Origin: Flavobacterium sp. SCGC AAA160-P02
GTDB lineage: Bacteria; Bacteroidota; Bacteroidia; Flavobacteriales; Flavobacteriaceae
NCBI GenBank assembly: GCA_000383355.1
Contig: KB911135.1
Location: 962-64,961 of the forward strand
Reading direction: 5' to 3'
DNA length: 64,000 nt
Both the position numbers and the translations under genes were made by a program. Position 1 is the first letter of the stretch. Every line of letters begins with the position of its first letter. Below are positions 15,681 through 25,100 of the stretch, one piece after another. The notes beneath the pieces were generated by a model that saw only the letters and a list, made by a program, of their open reading frames with translations, had not been told where the DNA came from and did no database searches.

Positions 15681-16706
15681 TTATGCTTTATATTCTTTTA
15701 CTGCATCTACAAATGCTTTCGCATTTTCTAATGGAATATTTGGTAAAATTCCATGACCTAAGTTTACAATATATTTATCTTTTCCAAACTCACGAATCAT
15801 TTGGTGTACCATCTTTTTAATCTCTGCTGGTGGCGATAATAATCTTGATGGATCAAAATTTCCTTGCAGTGTAATATTTCCTCCAGATAAATAACGAGCA
15901 TTTCTGGCCGAACATGTCCAATCTACTCCTAAAGCAGCTGCACCAGATTTTGACATATCATTTAAAGCAAACCAACATCCTTTTCCGAAAGCAATTACAG
16001 GTGCAAAGTCTTTTAGAGCATCTATAATTTGCTGAATATACTGCCAAGAGAACTCTTGATAATCTACAGGAGATAACATTCCTCCCCAAGAATCAAATAC
16101 TTGAACTGCATTTACTCCTGCGGTTACTTTTGCTTTTAAATAAGTAATAGTTGTGTCTGTAATTTTTTGTAATAACTGATGTGCTGCAACAGGGTTTGTA
16201 AAACAAAACTCTTTTGCTTTATCAAAGTTTTTAGAGCCTTGCCCTTGCACTACATAACATAGAATCGTCCATGGAGATCCTGCAAAACCAATTAAAGGAA
16301 TGTCATCATTCAATTTTTCTTTGGTAGCTTTAATTGCCTCCATAACATAGCCCAATTCGGTATGAACGTCTGGAATGATAACATTATCTACTCCTTTTTG
16401 ATCTCTAACTGGATTTGGTAGATAAGGTCCAAAATCTGGTTTCATTTCTACTTCAATATTCATAGCTTGTGGAATAACTAAAATATCTGAAAATAAAATA
16501 GCAGCATCCATGCCGTATCTTCGGATGGGCTGAACTGTAATTTCAGAGGCCAATTCTGGAGTTCTACAACGTGTAAAGAAATCATATTTCTTTTTAATTT
16601 CCATAAACTCTGGCAAATAACGACCAGCTTGACGCATCATCCATACCGGAGGTCTATCTACTGTTTCGCCTTTTAAGGCTCTTAAAAATAAATCGTTCTT
16701 TATCAT
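15681..16706 (-). CDS. hemE: Uroporphyrinogen decarboxylase
   Basis: 341 residues, full length. It removes the four acetate carboxyls of uroporphyrinogen III to give coproporphyrinogen III. The family signature [16 protein letters not shown] stands at residues 19-34, followed by [11 protein letters not shown] with the substrate-binding Asp, and [16 protein letters not shown]. The C-terminal [14 protein letters not shown] carries the conserved His. It lies between the PrcB-like lipoprotein gene (1 bp) and the DUF6973-like gene (no gap) in the hem run. Nothing is missing. Confidence 0.97.
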   Translation of the reverse strand: MIKNDLFLRALKGETVDRPPVWMMRQAGRYLPEFMEIKKKYDFFTRCRTPELASEITVQPIRRYGMDAAILFSDILVIPQAMNIEVEMKPDFGPYLPNPVRDQKGVDNVIIPDVHTELGYVMEAIKATKEKLNDDIPLIGFAGSPWTILCYVVQGQGSKNFDKAKEFCFTNPVAAHQLLQKITDTTITYLKAKVTAGVNAVQVFDSWGGMLSPVDYQEFSWQYIQQIIDALKDFAPVIAFGKGCWFALNDMSKSGAAALGVDWTCSARNARYLSGGNITLQGNFDPSRLLSPPAEIKKMVHQMIREFGKDKYIVNLGHGILPNIPLENAKAFVDAVKEYKA

Positions 16707-16707
16707 C

Positions 16708-17187
16708 TTATTGTACGTTATCTTTATTTATAAAAGTAATGGGTCCTTCTCTTTTTTCTGTTTTTACAAGATGGTAAGGCTGAGTAACAACCATTGTTAC
16801 CATATCTGTAGGTCCAGGTTTTTTTGTACTATATTGTATATTTACACCATTTTTTTCAATGAAAATAGTTTCTATTTCTATTTCAAATCCTCCGGTGTTT
16901 CTAATGGTATCAAAAACACAAACAAGTATATGCTCAGAAAAATCAATAGTTACTTTTGAGAAATTAGTAGAAACCTTGTTTTCTATGGCTATTTTCTCCA
17001 AAAAAGCGCCCCATTCTTTTGCATTGTTAATGGTAAAATTACTTTCTGGAATTCCTTCCATACCATTTCCAAACAGCATTCCTTTAGAAACTGTTTGAAA
17101 GGCAACTTCATTTACTTTTGAAGTTTTAGTAGTTGTTGATTTACAAGCAATAATTACTAGTAAGAATAGACTTATAATTATTCTCAT
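16708..17187 (-). CDS. PrcB-like lipoprotein
   Basis: 159 residues with a lipoprotein signal peptide (hydrophobic residues 3-14, ACK with the lipidation cysteine at 15). The mature part matches the PrcB C-terminal family: a core of [20 protein letters not shown] sequence, [25 protein letters not shown] and a closing beta strand. PrcB of Treponema denticola is a small partner lipoprotein of the dentilisin protease; in Bacteroidota the family is common but not characterised. The start codon overlaps the hemL stop by 4 bp, and hemE follows after 1 bp, so it is translated within the hem run. A haem role is only suggested by position. Confidence 0.75.
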   Translation of the reverse strand: MRIIISLFLLVIIACKSTTTKTSKVNEVAFQTVSKGMLFGNGMEGIPESNFTINNAKEWGAFLEKIAIENKVSTNFSKVTIDFSEHILVCVFDTIRNTGGFEIEIETIFIEKNGVNIQYSTKKPGPTDMVTMVVTQPYHLVKTEKREGPITFINKDNVQ

Positions 17188-18476
17188 TGTTCTTCTTGAA
17201 TTTTTTGAAATGATTTGTCTACTGCTTTTTCAATTTTACGAATGTCTTCTTCTGAAATAGCAGATGATAAAAACCATGCTTCAAATTGTGATGGTGGTAA
17301 AAACACGCCATTTTTAATCATTTCCCAGAAGAAAATAGCAAACTTACTGGTATCTGAAGTTTGAGCTTGCTCAAAATTTGTAACTGTAACTTTCGTAAAA
17401 AATGGATTCATCATAGACCCAAACCTGTTTACCGTTACATCAACATTATATTTTTTCCCTGCATTTAACAGTATAGCTTCTATTCTCTCCCCTATATGAT
17501 CAAATTTCTCATATGGGTTTTGTCTTTTTAATTCCTTTAAGGTAGAAATTCCTCCAGCCATGGCAATAGGGTTTCCGCTTAAAGTTCCTGCTTGATACAT
17601 GCCACCTAAAGGAGAAACATTTTCCATAATTTCATTTCTTGCTCCATAAGCACCTACAGGAAAACCGCCTCCAATTACTTTTCCTAAACAGGTAATATCA
17701 GCTTCTGCTCCAAGAAGCTCTTGAGCACCTCCAAATTTAGAACGAAAACCTGTCATTACTTCATCTGCAATTAATAAAGCTCCTTTGGTTTGTAAGTACT
17801 CTTTTAATTCTTTTAAGAAACCATTTTGCGGTATCACAACTCCCATATTTCCACCAACTGGCTCTATAATAACTCCAGCAATATCTGAATGTTCTTCAAA
17901 ATGTTTTTTTACACTGTCTAAATCATTATAAGTAGCAATTAAAGTATTCTTTACAGCGCCTTCAGGAACTCCCATACTTCCAGGAATACTTAGGGTAGCT
18001 AGTCCAGAACCAGCAGCAACTAATAATGCATCTTGGTGTCCGTGGTAACATCCTGAAAATTTAATAATTTTATCTTTCCCTGTATAAGCTCTTGCCAAAC
18101 GGATACCACTTATAACAGCTTCTGTTCCAGAATTTACAAACCTAACTTTATCCATTCCTGGGAACGCATCACAAACTATTTTTGCAAGTGTTATTTCATT
18201 TTCTGTTGAAGCTCCAAATGAATAGCCATTTTTTAATGCTTTGTGCACAGCTTTCTGAACTTTTTTATGGCGATGACCTAAAACCATTGGTCCGTATGAC
18301 AGTACTAAATCTACATACTTATTTCCATCAACATCTATAATTTGAGAACCTCTTCCTCTTTTAATAAATAAGGGATTTCCTCCAACAGATGTAAATGCTC
18401 TTACAGGAGAATTAACCGCTCCTACTAGATTTACTAGCCCTTTTTCGTATAGTTTTTGAGATTTTTTAAAGCTCAT
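17184..18476 (-). CDS. hemL: Glutamate-1-semialdehyde 2,1-aminomutase
   Basis: 430 residues, normal length. This PLP enzyme moves the amino group of glutamate-1-semialdehyde to give 5-aminolaevulinate. Visible features: substrate-gating region SPVRAFTSVGG, NSGTEAV (about 115-121) for PLP phosphate, DEVMTGFR with Asp238, and the Schiff-base Lys266 in CLGKVIGGGFP. With hemA it forms the C5 route from glutamyl-tRNA. It follows hemB after 84 bp, the widest gap of the run, and overlaps the PrcB-like gene by 4 bp. Confidence 0.97.
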   Translation of the reverse strand: MSFKKSQKLYEKGLVNLVGAVNSPVRAFTSVGGNPLFIKRGRGSQIIDVDGNKYVDLVLSYGPMVLGHRHKKVQKAVHKALKNGYSFGASTENEITLAKIVCDAFPGMDKVRFVNSGTEAVISGIRLARAYTGKDKIIKFSGCYHGHQDALLVAAGSGLATLSIPGSMGVPEGAVKNTLIATYNDLDSVKKHFEEHSDIAGVIIEPVGGNMGVVIPQNGFLKELKEYLQTKGALLIADEVMTGFRSKFGGAQELLGAEADITCLGKVIGGGFPVGAYGARNEIMENVSPLGGMYQAGTLSGNPIAMAGGISTLKELKRQNPYEKFDHIGERIEAILLNAGKKYNVDVTVNRFGSMMNPFFTKVTVTNFEQAQTSDTSKFAIFFWEMIKNGVFLPPSQFEAWFLSSAISEEDIRKIEKAVDKSFQKIQEEQ

Positions 18477-18560
18477 TTTTTTGTTGTTAGTGGTAACTTT
18501 AAGAACCTTTTTACCGCTTTTAATTTAATTGGGTTATTGAGGCTCTTTAAATAACCGTTA

Positions 18561-19526
18561 TTATTTTTTTAAAACCCTGGCCGCTTCCTTTGCAAAATAA
18601 GTAATAATGATGCTAGCTCCTGCCCTTTTCATAGAAAGCAAACTCTCCATCATTACTTTTTCTCCATCTATCCAACCTTTTTCTGCAGCTGCTTTTACCA
18701 TAGCATATTCTCCACTTACATTGTAACAAGCTATTGGTCTGTCAAAATCATTTTTTAAATCGCGTATGATATCTAGATATGACAAGGCGGGTTTCACCAT
18801 TAAAATATCGGCTCCTTCTTGATCGTCAAAATTAGCTTCACGCAAACCTTCATCTCTATTTGCAGGATCCATTTGATAGGTTCTTCTATCACCAAAAGTG
18901 GGTGCCGAGTCTGCTGCATCTCTAAACGGACCATAAAATGCTGATGCGTATTTTACTGAATACGCCATAATTGGTAAGTTAACAAATCCAGTATTATCTA
19001 GCGCTTCTCGAACCATTTTAATGGTTCCATCCATCATCCCAGAAGGTGCAACCATATCTACTCCTGCTTTTGCATGAGAAACTACTTGTTTTGCTATGTT
19101 TACAAGTGTTGCATCATTATCTACATCATTATCATGAATAATTCCACAATGTCCGTGAGAGGTGTATTCACAGAAGCAGACATCTGTAATTACATATAAT
19201 GTTGGGTAGTTTTTTTTGATAAAACGTATTGCTTGTTGCATAATTCCGTTATCATTCCAGGTCTCTGTTCCTTCTTCGTCTTTGTTGGAAGGAATACCAA
19301 ATAGCAAAACAGCAGGAATATTTAATTCAACAACCTCCTCTAATTCTTTTGAAATTCTATCTAATGAATAGCGTTTAATTCCTGGCATTGAAACAATTTC
19401 TGTTTCTATATTTTCCCCTTCTTCTATGAATAACGGGTAAACAAAATCATCTACAGAAAGTTTTGTTTCTTGTACTAATCTTCTAATTCCCTCAGATTTT
19501 CTTAATCTTCTAGTTCTATTGTACAT
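18561..19526 (-). CDS. hemB: Porphobilinogen synthase (5-aminolaevulinate dehydratase)
   Basis: 321 residues. It condenses two 5-aminolaevulinate molecules to porphobilinogen. The zinc-type active site is present: Cys117, Cys119 and Cys127 in [14 protein letters not shown], so this is not the Mg-only form. The two substrate lysines are Lys192 ([16 protein letters not shown]) and Lys245 ([10 protein letters not shown]). The start overlaps the end of hemCD by 11 bp, which implies coupled translation. Confidence 0.97.
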   Translation of the reverse strand: MYNRTRRLRKSEGIRRLVQETKLSVDDFVYPLFIEEGENIETEIVSMPGIKRYSLDRISKELEEVVELNIPAVLLFGIPSNKDEEGTETWNDNGIMQQAIRFIKKNYPTLYVITDVCFCEYTSHGHCGIIHDNDVDNDATLVNIAKQVVSHAKAGVDMVAPSGMMDGTIKMVREALDNTGFVNLPIMAYSVKYASAFYGPFRDAADSAPTFGDRRTYQMDPANRDEGLREANFDDQEGADILMVKPALSYLDIIRDLKNDFDRPIACYNVSGEYAMVKAAAEKGWIDGEKVMMESLLSMKRAGASIIITYFAKEAARVLKK

Positions 19527-21105
19527 AATGTAAATTCACTAATTCAATAACACTTTCTACCGTTGGTAATTGTGCAACTTCTACTTTCTCAAAATGTTTT
19601 TTTGCCTCTTTGGCGGTAGATGCTCCAATACAAAAAGCCACCTTATCTGTGGTGTTTTTTTGGAGATAACTTTCTACTGTAGAGGGGCTGTAAAACAGCA
19701 CTCCACCAACATTTTCTGGAACTATCTCCGGACTATACATGGTCTTATAAGCCTCAACTTCGTTTACTTTAATTTTATTTTCAGAAAGTATCTTAGATAA
19801 AGTATCTAAACGTAAATCACTACAAAAATAGGTAACGTTATTCCCTTTCATTTCTTTAGAAAGGTACTCCGCTAACTTTTCAGCATTCTTTTCAGCATGA
19901 TTTACAGGTCCTATTTTCTGTTGAATCAACTTCTTAGTTCTTCTGCCTACACAAAAGATGTTTTTGAAATTTAATTCATCTTTTGTGAAATTATCTAGCA
20001 AGGCTTCTACACCGTTTTTGCTGGTAATAATTACATTTTCTATAGCTTCTTTAACTACTTTTGGAGCTATTCTATTTGATCTTACTTTAATAAAATCTGA
20101 ACTCTCTGATGCAATATTGTTATGAAATAATTTTGCCTGACTTACAGAAAGTGATTTTGTTGAAAATACACGAGTACTTATTTCTTCTTCAACATCTATA
20201 TCGTCTATGATCAATTGCTTTCCTCCTCTATCAATAACATAGTCTGCACAATCTTGTGCTAAATAACGATGTTTACCTAGGGGTGTAATTTTGGCAACCT
20301 CTATTTTCTTTTTTCCGTCTTTACTTAGTAGTACTCCTTTAAAATTTATTTCTTCTGTTTTTTCATCTACATAAGCTAGCGCCCCAATTGGTGCAGTACA
20401 ACCACCTTCTAAACGATGTAAAAATTCTCGTTCTATAGAAACACATATTTCAGTTTCATGATGATTTAGTTGTTCGCATGCGTCTTTTACAAAATCATCT
20501 TCAGCCAAAGAAACCACCATAATAGCTCCTTGAGCTGGTGCCGAAATCATCCAAGAAAGGTTCACTGCTCCAGCAGGTCGTTTTCCTATTCTTTCTAAAC
20601 CAGCAGCTGCAAATACAGCGCCATTCCAATCATTATCTTCTAACTTCTGTAATCGAGTATTTACGTTTCCTCTTAGTTCAACAACCGTGTGCGTTGGAAA
20701 ACGATTTAACCACATTGCTTTTCTTCGCAAACTACCTGTTGCTATGGTTGCTTCTTTACGAGCAAAAAACTCTTCAGTATCTTTTAAAACTAGAATATCA
20801 CTATAATTTGCTCTTTTTAAAACCGCTGCTTGAATGATTCCTTCTGGTAAAACAGTTGGAACATCTTTCATAGAGTGTACAGCAATATCTATTTCGTTAT
20901 TTAACAAAGCAATATCTAGGTTTCTTGTAAAAACCCCCGTAATTCCTAACGCATAAATTGGCTTGTTGAGAACAATATCTCCTGTAGATTTTATAGGAAC
21001 TATTTTTGTTTCATACCCTAATTCATTCAACATTCGTTGAACTTTATTGGCCTGCCACAACGCTAATTCGCTATCGCGTGTACCTATTCTAATAACTTTC
21101 TGCAT
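19516..21105 (-). CDS. hemC: HemC-HemD fusion: hydroxymethylbilane synthase / uroporphyrinogen III synthase
   Basis: 529 residues made of two enzymes. Residues 1-300 are hydroxymethylbilane synthase: [19 protein letters not shown] with the catalytic Asp81, RRKAMW, and the dipyrromethane-cofactor Cys236 in [11 protein letters not shown]. Residues about 305-529 form a uroporphyrinogen III synthase (HemD) domain with the two-lobe pattern ([22 protein letters not shown], and [23 protein letters not shown]). A fusion lets the unstable linear tetrapyrrole pass straight to ring closure. The linker is short. The gene lies 9 bp after hemA and overlaps hemB by 11 bp. Confidence 0.95.
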   Translation of the reverse strand: MQKVIRIGTRDSELALWQANKVQRMLNELGYETKIVPIKSTGDIVLNKPIYALGITGVFTRNLDIALLNNEIDIAVHSMKDVPTVLPEGIIQAAVLKRANYSDILVLKDTEEFFARKEATIATGSLRRKAMWLNRFPTHTVVELRGNVNTRLQKLEDNDWNGAVFAAAGLERIGKRPAGAVNLSWMISAPAQGAIMVVSLAEDDFVKDACEQLNHHETEICVSIEREFLHRLEGGCTAPIGALAYVDEKTEEINFKGVLLSKDGKKKIEVAKITPLGKHRYLAQDCADYVIDRGGKQLIIDDIDVEEEISTRVFSTKSLSVSQAKLFHNNIASESSDFIKVRSNRIAPKVVKEAIENVIITSKNGVEALLDNFTKDELNFKNIFCVGRRTKKLIQQKIGPVNHAEKNAEKLAEYLSKEMKGNNVTYFCSDLRLDTLSKILSENKIKVNEVEAYKTMYSPEIVPENVGGVLFYSPSTVESYLQKNTTDKVAFCIGASTAKEAKKHFEKVEVAQLPTVESVIELVNLHYVQ

Positions 21106-21114
21106 AGAGTATTG

Positions 21115-22356
21115 TTATGATTTTCCGAAAACTTTAGACATTATTTGAATACTATCATTCACAGAGGTCTCTTCTTCTTTCAGATGTTTTACAAACTGAG
21201 TTGTAATTTTTTGTATAAACCTATTGGTAAGTATCTCTGCATGGTTTTCATCAAAATTCTTAATTTTCTTTTTTTGAAAATTAATTTCGTCTTTTTGAAT
21301 TGCTTCTAAAGACTCTTTTAAAGCATTTATGGCTGGTACTAATTTTCTGTTATTTAACCAATCATTAAATTCTTCTTTGTGAACTTCAATAATTTCTTCT
21401 GCTTTGGGAACTTCCTTTTGTCTTGTTGACAGTGTTTCTAGTGTTATTTTAGACAATTCATCAACGTTTACCAAAGATACGTTTTCAAATTCACTCACAG
21501 AGGTGTCTACATTCTCTGGCATCGATAAATCTAGAATTAAAATTTCCTTATCACTAGAAAGGTGCTCTTTAGTAACTGTTGGCGTATCTGAACCTGTTGA
21601 AACTATTAAAATATCTGAATTGGCAATTTCTTGCGTAAGATTTTCAATCGAAGAATTTCTGATAGATGTATGCTCTTTTACAAAAGAAATAGCTTTTTCT
21701 TCAGTTCTATTAATTAAGCAAACAGCTTTATTTTTAGTATACTCTGCTAAATTCTTACAGGTATGTTTCCCCATTTTTCCCAATCCAAATACTAAAATAT
21801 TTTTTGAATTGTAACTGGGTATATTTTGAATTATATATTGAACTGCTGCATAAGAAACAGAGGTAGTTCCTGAACTTAGTTGAGTCGTGTTTTTTACTTT
21901 CTTACTGGCTTGTAATACTAAATTTATGAGTCTTTCTAGATGTGCATTAATGGTATGATATTTCTTAGCTAATTTAAACGCTAATTTTAGCTGACCTACA
22001 ATTTCGTAATCTCCTAAAATTTGACTTTCTAAACCAGTCCCTATTCTAAACAACTGATTTACTGCTTCATTACCTTTATACACATTAGATATACGCGCAA
22101 ATTCTTCTACATTTCCGTCAGAATATTTACATAACAATTGAATTAATTGATAAGGATGTTCTGCAAAACCAGTAATTTCTGTTCTGTTACACGTAGAAAG
22201 AATAAAAATTCCTTCAAATCCAATTTCTTTCGCTTCTTTTAATAATTTTATTTGATTTTCTTTAGATAAGCTATATCTACCACGAGTATGTGCATCAGCT
22301 TTTTTGTAACTAACTCCAATATTGTATAAATTTCTTTGTTGATGATCTAATTTCAT
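21115..22356 (-). CDS. hemA: Glutamyl-tRNA reductase
   Basis: 413 residues. It reduces glutamyl-tRNA(Glu) to glutamate-1-semialdehyde with NADPH, the committed step of tetrapyrrole synthesis. The catalytic Cys56 lies in ILSTCNRTEI; GTGLESQILGDYEIVGQLK is the family signature; an NADPH-binding Rossmann motif VFGLGKMGKHTCKNL follows near residue 195; the C-terminal dimerisation helix is long and charged. It is the first gene of the minus-strand hem run, divergent from an AraC-type regulator. A -7 box TACTTTTG (minus strand, 22378-22385) gives a leader of about 15 nt. Confidence 0.97.
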   Translation of the reverse strand: MKLDHQQRNLYNIGVSYKKADAHTRGRYSLSKENQIKLLKEAKEIGFEGIFILSTCNRTEITGFAEHPYQLIQLLCKYSDGNVEEFARISNVYKGNEAVNQLFRIGTGLESQILGDYEIVGQLKLAFKLAKKYHTINAHLERLINLVLQASKKVKNTTQLSSGTTSVSYAAVQYIIQNIPSYNSKNILVFGLGKMGKHTCKNLAEYTKNKAVCLINRTEEKAISFVKEHTSIRNSSIENLTQEIANSDILIVSTGSDTPTVTKEHLSSDKEILILDLSMPENVDTSVSEFENVSLVNVDELSKITLETLSTRQKEVPKAEEIIEVHKEEFNDWLNNRKLVPAINALKESLEAIQKDEINFQKKKIKNFDENHAEILTNRFIQKITTQFVKHLKEEETSVNDSIQIMSKVFGKS

Positions 22357-22377
22357 TCAAATATTTAAAAGAATGCT

Positions 22378-22413
22378 CAAAAGTAAAAAGTAATTAGAGA
22401 TAAAAATGTCGCT
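22378..22413 (-). promoter_or_regulatory. hemA promoter region with a repeated 12-mer at the -33 position
   Basis: The minus-strand -7 box TACTTTTG lies at 22378-22385. The 12-mer AAAAATGTCGCT (plus strand, 22402-22413) covers the place where the -33 box should be. A second copy lies inside the start of the AraC-type gene (22571-22582). A role as regulator site is inference. Confidence 0.4.
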
Positions 22414-22480
22414 AAAAGTACTATTTATATCGTTCTGTGTTTTTTGAATGCTTTTTATTTTAAAAACATCGATAATATTG

Positions 22481-22488
22481 TATTTTTG
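22481..22488 (+). promoter_or_regulatory. -7 promoter box of the AraC-type gene (TATTTTTG)
   Basis: TATTTTTG fits TAnnTTTG, 53 bp before the assumed start at 22541. Only TTTA is found near the -33 position. Confidence 0.4.
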
Positions 22489-22540
22489 CAGTAAAATCAA
22501 TAGATACAAACCACCTTGTATAGAATCATTCTAAATAAAG

Positions 22541-23449
22541 ATGGTTTTAAATAATTTTTTTATGATGTTAAAAAATGTCGCTGGAAGTTCATTTGATGAA
22601 ATTAACTTAGAAAATGGATTTCGCATTCTTGAATTTCAAAACGAGAGTGATGAAACACTCCGTTTTGAAAGAAATATAGACAGTACATTCATTCAAATTC
22701 ATTTTTGCGTTAAGGGAAACTCAAAATTTTTATTCAACAACGGAAACTATACTTTTGATGTATTAGATAAACGCTCTATAATACTCTACAATCCGCAGAG
22801 AAATTTACCTATAAACTTAGAAATATACCCAAAAACTGTTTTAGTATCTCTTCTAATTTCTATTGAAAAATTTCATTCTTTATTTTCTAAAGAAGCTAGT
22901 TATATTCCTTTTTTAAGTGAAGAAAATAGCAATAAAAAATACTATGATGATGTAGAAATAAAACCAATGGTTTTACTTGTTTTAAATCAAATAATTAATT
23001 CAAGTATAAACAGCTCCATTAGAGATTTGTATATAAAGGGAAAAATTTATGAATTATTAAGCCTTCATTTTCAGCAAGATGAATCTAATTTAGGAGAATA
23101 TTGCCCGTTTTTAGTTGATGAACAAAATGTACTAAAAATTAGAAAAGCAAAAGATATCATCATTGCAAACATGGCAGAACCTCCAAGCTTGCAAGAATTA
23201 GCAAATGAAATTGGGCTTAATATTAAAAAATTAAAAGAAGGTTTTAAACAGATTTATGGAGATACTGTTTTTAGTTTTTTATTCGATTATAAAATGGAAC
23301 ATGCAAGACGTCTTTTAGAGAGCAATCAGCACAATGTAAATGAAGTAGGTCTAAAGGTAGGTTACAGTACATCCAGTCATTTTATAGCTGCTTTTAAGAA
23401 GAAATTTGGGACAACACCAAAGAAATATGTGATGTCGCTAAATAATTAG
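22541..23449 (+). CDS. AraC family transcriptional regulator, divergent from hemA
   Basis: 302 residues. The first 180 residues form a beta-rich ligand or dimerisation part with no named domain. Residues about 205-300 hold the two-helix-turn-helix AraC domain: PSLQELANEIGLNIKKLKEGFK and then VNEVGLKVGYSTSSHFIAAFKKKFGTTPKKY. The layout (an N-terminal part of this kind and the KLKxGFKxxYG motif) recalls siderophore- and haem-related AraC regulators of the PchR type. It sits head to head with the hem run and precedes hemH by two genes, so control of haem or iron genes is likely, though inferred. The start may also be the ATGs at 22562/22565. Confidence 0.88.
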   Translation: MVLNNFFMMLKNVAGSSFDEINLENGFRILEFQNESDETLRFERNIDSTFIQIHFCVKGNSKFLFNNGNYTFDVLDKRSIILYNPQRNLPINLEIYPKTVLVSLLISIEKFHSLFSKEASYIPFLSEENSNKKYYDDVEIKPMVLLVLNQIINSSINSSIRDLYIKGKIYELLSLHFQQDESNLGEYCPFLVDEQNVLKIRKAKDIIIANMAEPPSLQELANEIGLNIKKLKEGFKQIYGDTVFSFLFDYKMEHARRLLESNQHNVNEVGLKVGYSTSSHFIAAFKKKFGTTPKKYVMSLNN

Positions 23450-23489
23450 CTAGTATCAATTTTTAAACAACAGCTCAATCCTAAGAAGT

Positions 23490-23990
23490 TTGAAACAATT
23501 AAGCCATAAAGATATTCAAAACCAGCAACAACAATTTCCAATTACTATTGTATGTGATGCTATTAGAACTCCAGAAAATATAGGAATGTGTTTTCGTATT
23601 GCAGAAAGTTTTGGTGTTTCAAAAATATATTTACATGAAAGTTCTCCAGCAACAGATAACAGCAATGTTAAAAGAACCGCCAGAAATACTGTTAATCAAG
23701 TAGCGCATTCTACGTATACTAGTTTTAACAATACCATTCAACAATTAAAAGAAGAAGGAAATACAATTATTGGTATAGAAATTACTGATAAAAGCATCGA
23801 TATTCAGAATTTTAATTTTAAGAATCATAAAAAAATCGTATTACTTTTGGGAAGCGAAAGAAATGGGATTGAAAATATAGATCAAATAGATTATAGTATC
23901 TCAATACCCATGTATGGCAGAAATTCTTCTATGAATGTAATTCATAGTTTAGGTATTGCTTTGTATGAAGTAACAAATCAATTGAAATAG
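23490..23990 (+). CDS. SpoU/TrmH-family RNA 2'-O-methyltransferase
   Basis: 166 residues from a TTG start; the next in-frame ATG would cut into motif 1, so TTG is chosen. The three SPOUT motifs are present: RTPENIGMCFRIAESFG (about 28-44), LLLGSERNGIENID (about 117-130), and SIPMYGRNSSMNVIHSLGIALYE (about 138-161). These bind S-adenosylmethionine through the knot. It lacks an N-terminal RNA-binding extension, so it resembles TrmL or short TrmH proteins; the exact tRNA or rRNA target is open. It lies between the AraC-type gene and hemH, 42 bp from the latter. Confidence 0.88.
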   Translation: MKQLSHKDIQNQQQQFPITIVCDAIRTPENIGMCFRIAESFGVSKIYLHESSPATDNSNVKRTARNTVNQVAHSTYTSFNNTIQQLKEEGNTIIGIEITDKSIDIQNFNFKNHKKIVLLLGSERNGIENIDQIDYSISIPMYGRNSSMNVIHSLGIALYEVTNQLK

Positions 23991-24032
23991 CACTATTAAC
24001 TTAATATTTACTGAAATAAATTCAGCATAAGA

Positions 24033-25049
24033 ATGAAAGGAGTTTTACTAATTAATTTAGGATCACCAGATACAACAGAAACCAAAGATGTTAAACGTTA
24101 TTTGGGAGAGTTTTTAATGGACGAACGAGTAATAGATGTAGCCTACTGGAAACGTTATTTACTAATAAAAGGAATTATTTTACAAATTAGACCAAAAAAA
24201 TCTGGAGCCGCGTACAAAAAAATATGGTGGGATGAAGGTTCTCCACTGGTAGTAATTTCTGAACGGTTTTCTAAAAAAGTTACTAAAAAAGTTGAAGTTC
24301 CTGTAACCTTAGCTATGAGATATGGTTCTATGAGCATGGAAAAAGGGTTTAAAGAACTTACTGACCAAGGTGTTGATGAAATTTTACTAGTGCCATTATA
24401 CCCTCACTACGCAATGTCTTCTTACGAAACAGTAACTGTAAAAGCAGAGCAAATTGTGGCAGAACAGTACCCGAATGTAACTATGGATATTCTGCCAACT
24501 TTTTACGACAAACCAGAATATATTAGAGCAATGAGCGATAATATCAAAAACCATTTAGATGGTTTTGAGTATGATCATGTATTGTTTTCTTATCATGGAA
24601 TCCCGGAAAGACACATCAGAAAGTCAGACCCTACAAATAACCATTGTAAACTAGATGGAAGTTGTTGTGAGCGTAATTCTGTGGCACATCATACCTGTTA
24701 CAGACATCAGTGTTTTGAAACTACTAAAGGAATTGTAAAAAACCTAGAGCTAGAAGAAGGAACCTACAGTAATTCTTTTCAGTCTCGTTTATTAAAAGAT
24801 CCTTGGCTAAAACCATACACCGATTTTGAATTAGAAAAATTTCCAAAACTAGGAAAAAAGAAAGTGGCTGTAATTACTCCGGCTTTTGTTTCTGATTGTT
24901 TAGAAACTCTAGAGGAAATTGCCATGGAAGGAAAAGAAGATTTTTTAGAAGCTGGTGGAACAGATTACAAACATATTCCTTGTATGAATGATAATGATGA
25001 CTGGGTAGATGTCATGGTAAACTGGATAAATGATTGGGAAAATAAATAA
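24033..25049 (+). CDS. hemH: Ferrochelatase with a cysteine-rich insertion
   Basis: 338 residues. It inserts Fe2+ into protoporphyrin IX, the final step of haem synthesis. The N-terminal motif LLINLGSPD, catalytic His188 in SYHGIPERH and Glu295 in CLETLEEI are present. Between them lies a segment with five cysteines, Cys205, 211, 212, 222 and 227. That segment matches the type of ferrochelatase that holds an internal [2Fe-2S] cluster, which would tie activity to iron-sulfur supply. It is followed by hemJ after 51 bp. Confidence 0.97.
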   Translation: MKGVLLINLGSPDTTETKDVKRYLGEFLMDERVIDVAYWKRYLLIKGIILQIRPKKSGAAYKKIWWDEGSPLVVISERFSKKVTKKVEVPVTLAMRYGSMSMEKGFKELTDQGVDEILLVPLYPHYAMSSYETVTVKAEQIVAEQYPNVTMDILPTFYDKPEYIRAMSDNIKNHLDGFEYDHVLFSYHGIPERHIRKSDPTNNHCKLDGSCCERNSVAHHTCYRHQCFETTKGIVKNLELEEGTYSNSFQSRLLKDPWLKPYTDFELEKFPKLGKKKVAVITPAFVSDCLETLEEIAMEGKEDFLEAGGTDYKHIPCMNDNDDWVDVMVNWINDWENK

Positions 25050-25100
25050 TATTTTGGTGATCACTCGCCATTTAAAACCTTTGAACCTAAATTATAAAAA

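Noticed and set aside
18532..18556. Hairpin GGTTATT / AATAACC between hemB and hemL
   Set aside because: Seven base pairs, an 11-nt loop and no T run on the minus strand; too weak to call.
22405..22446. Short open frame of 13 codons starting at the first 12-mer
   Set aside because: Too short, no ribosome site, and better explained as a DNA element.
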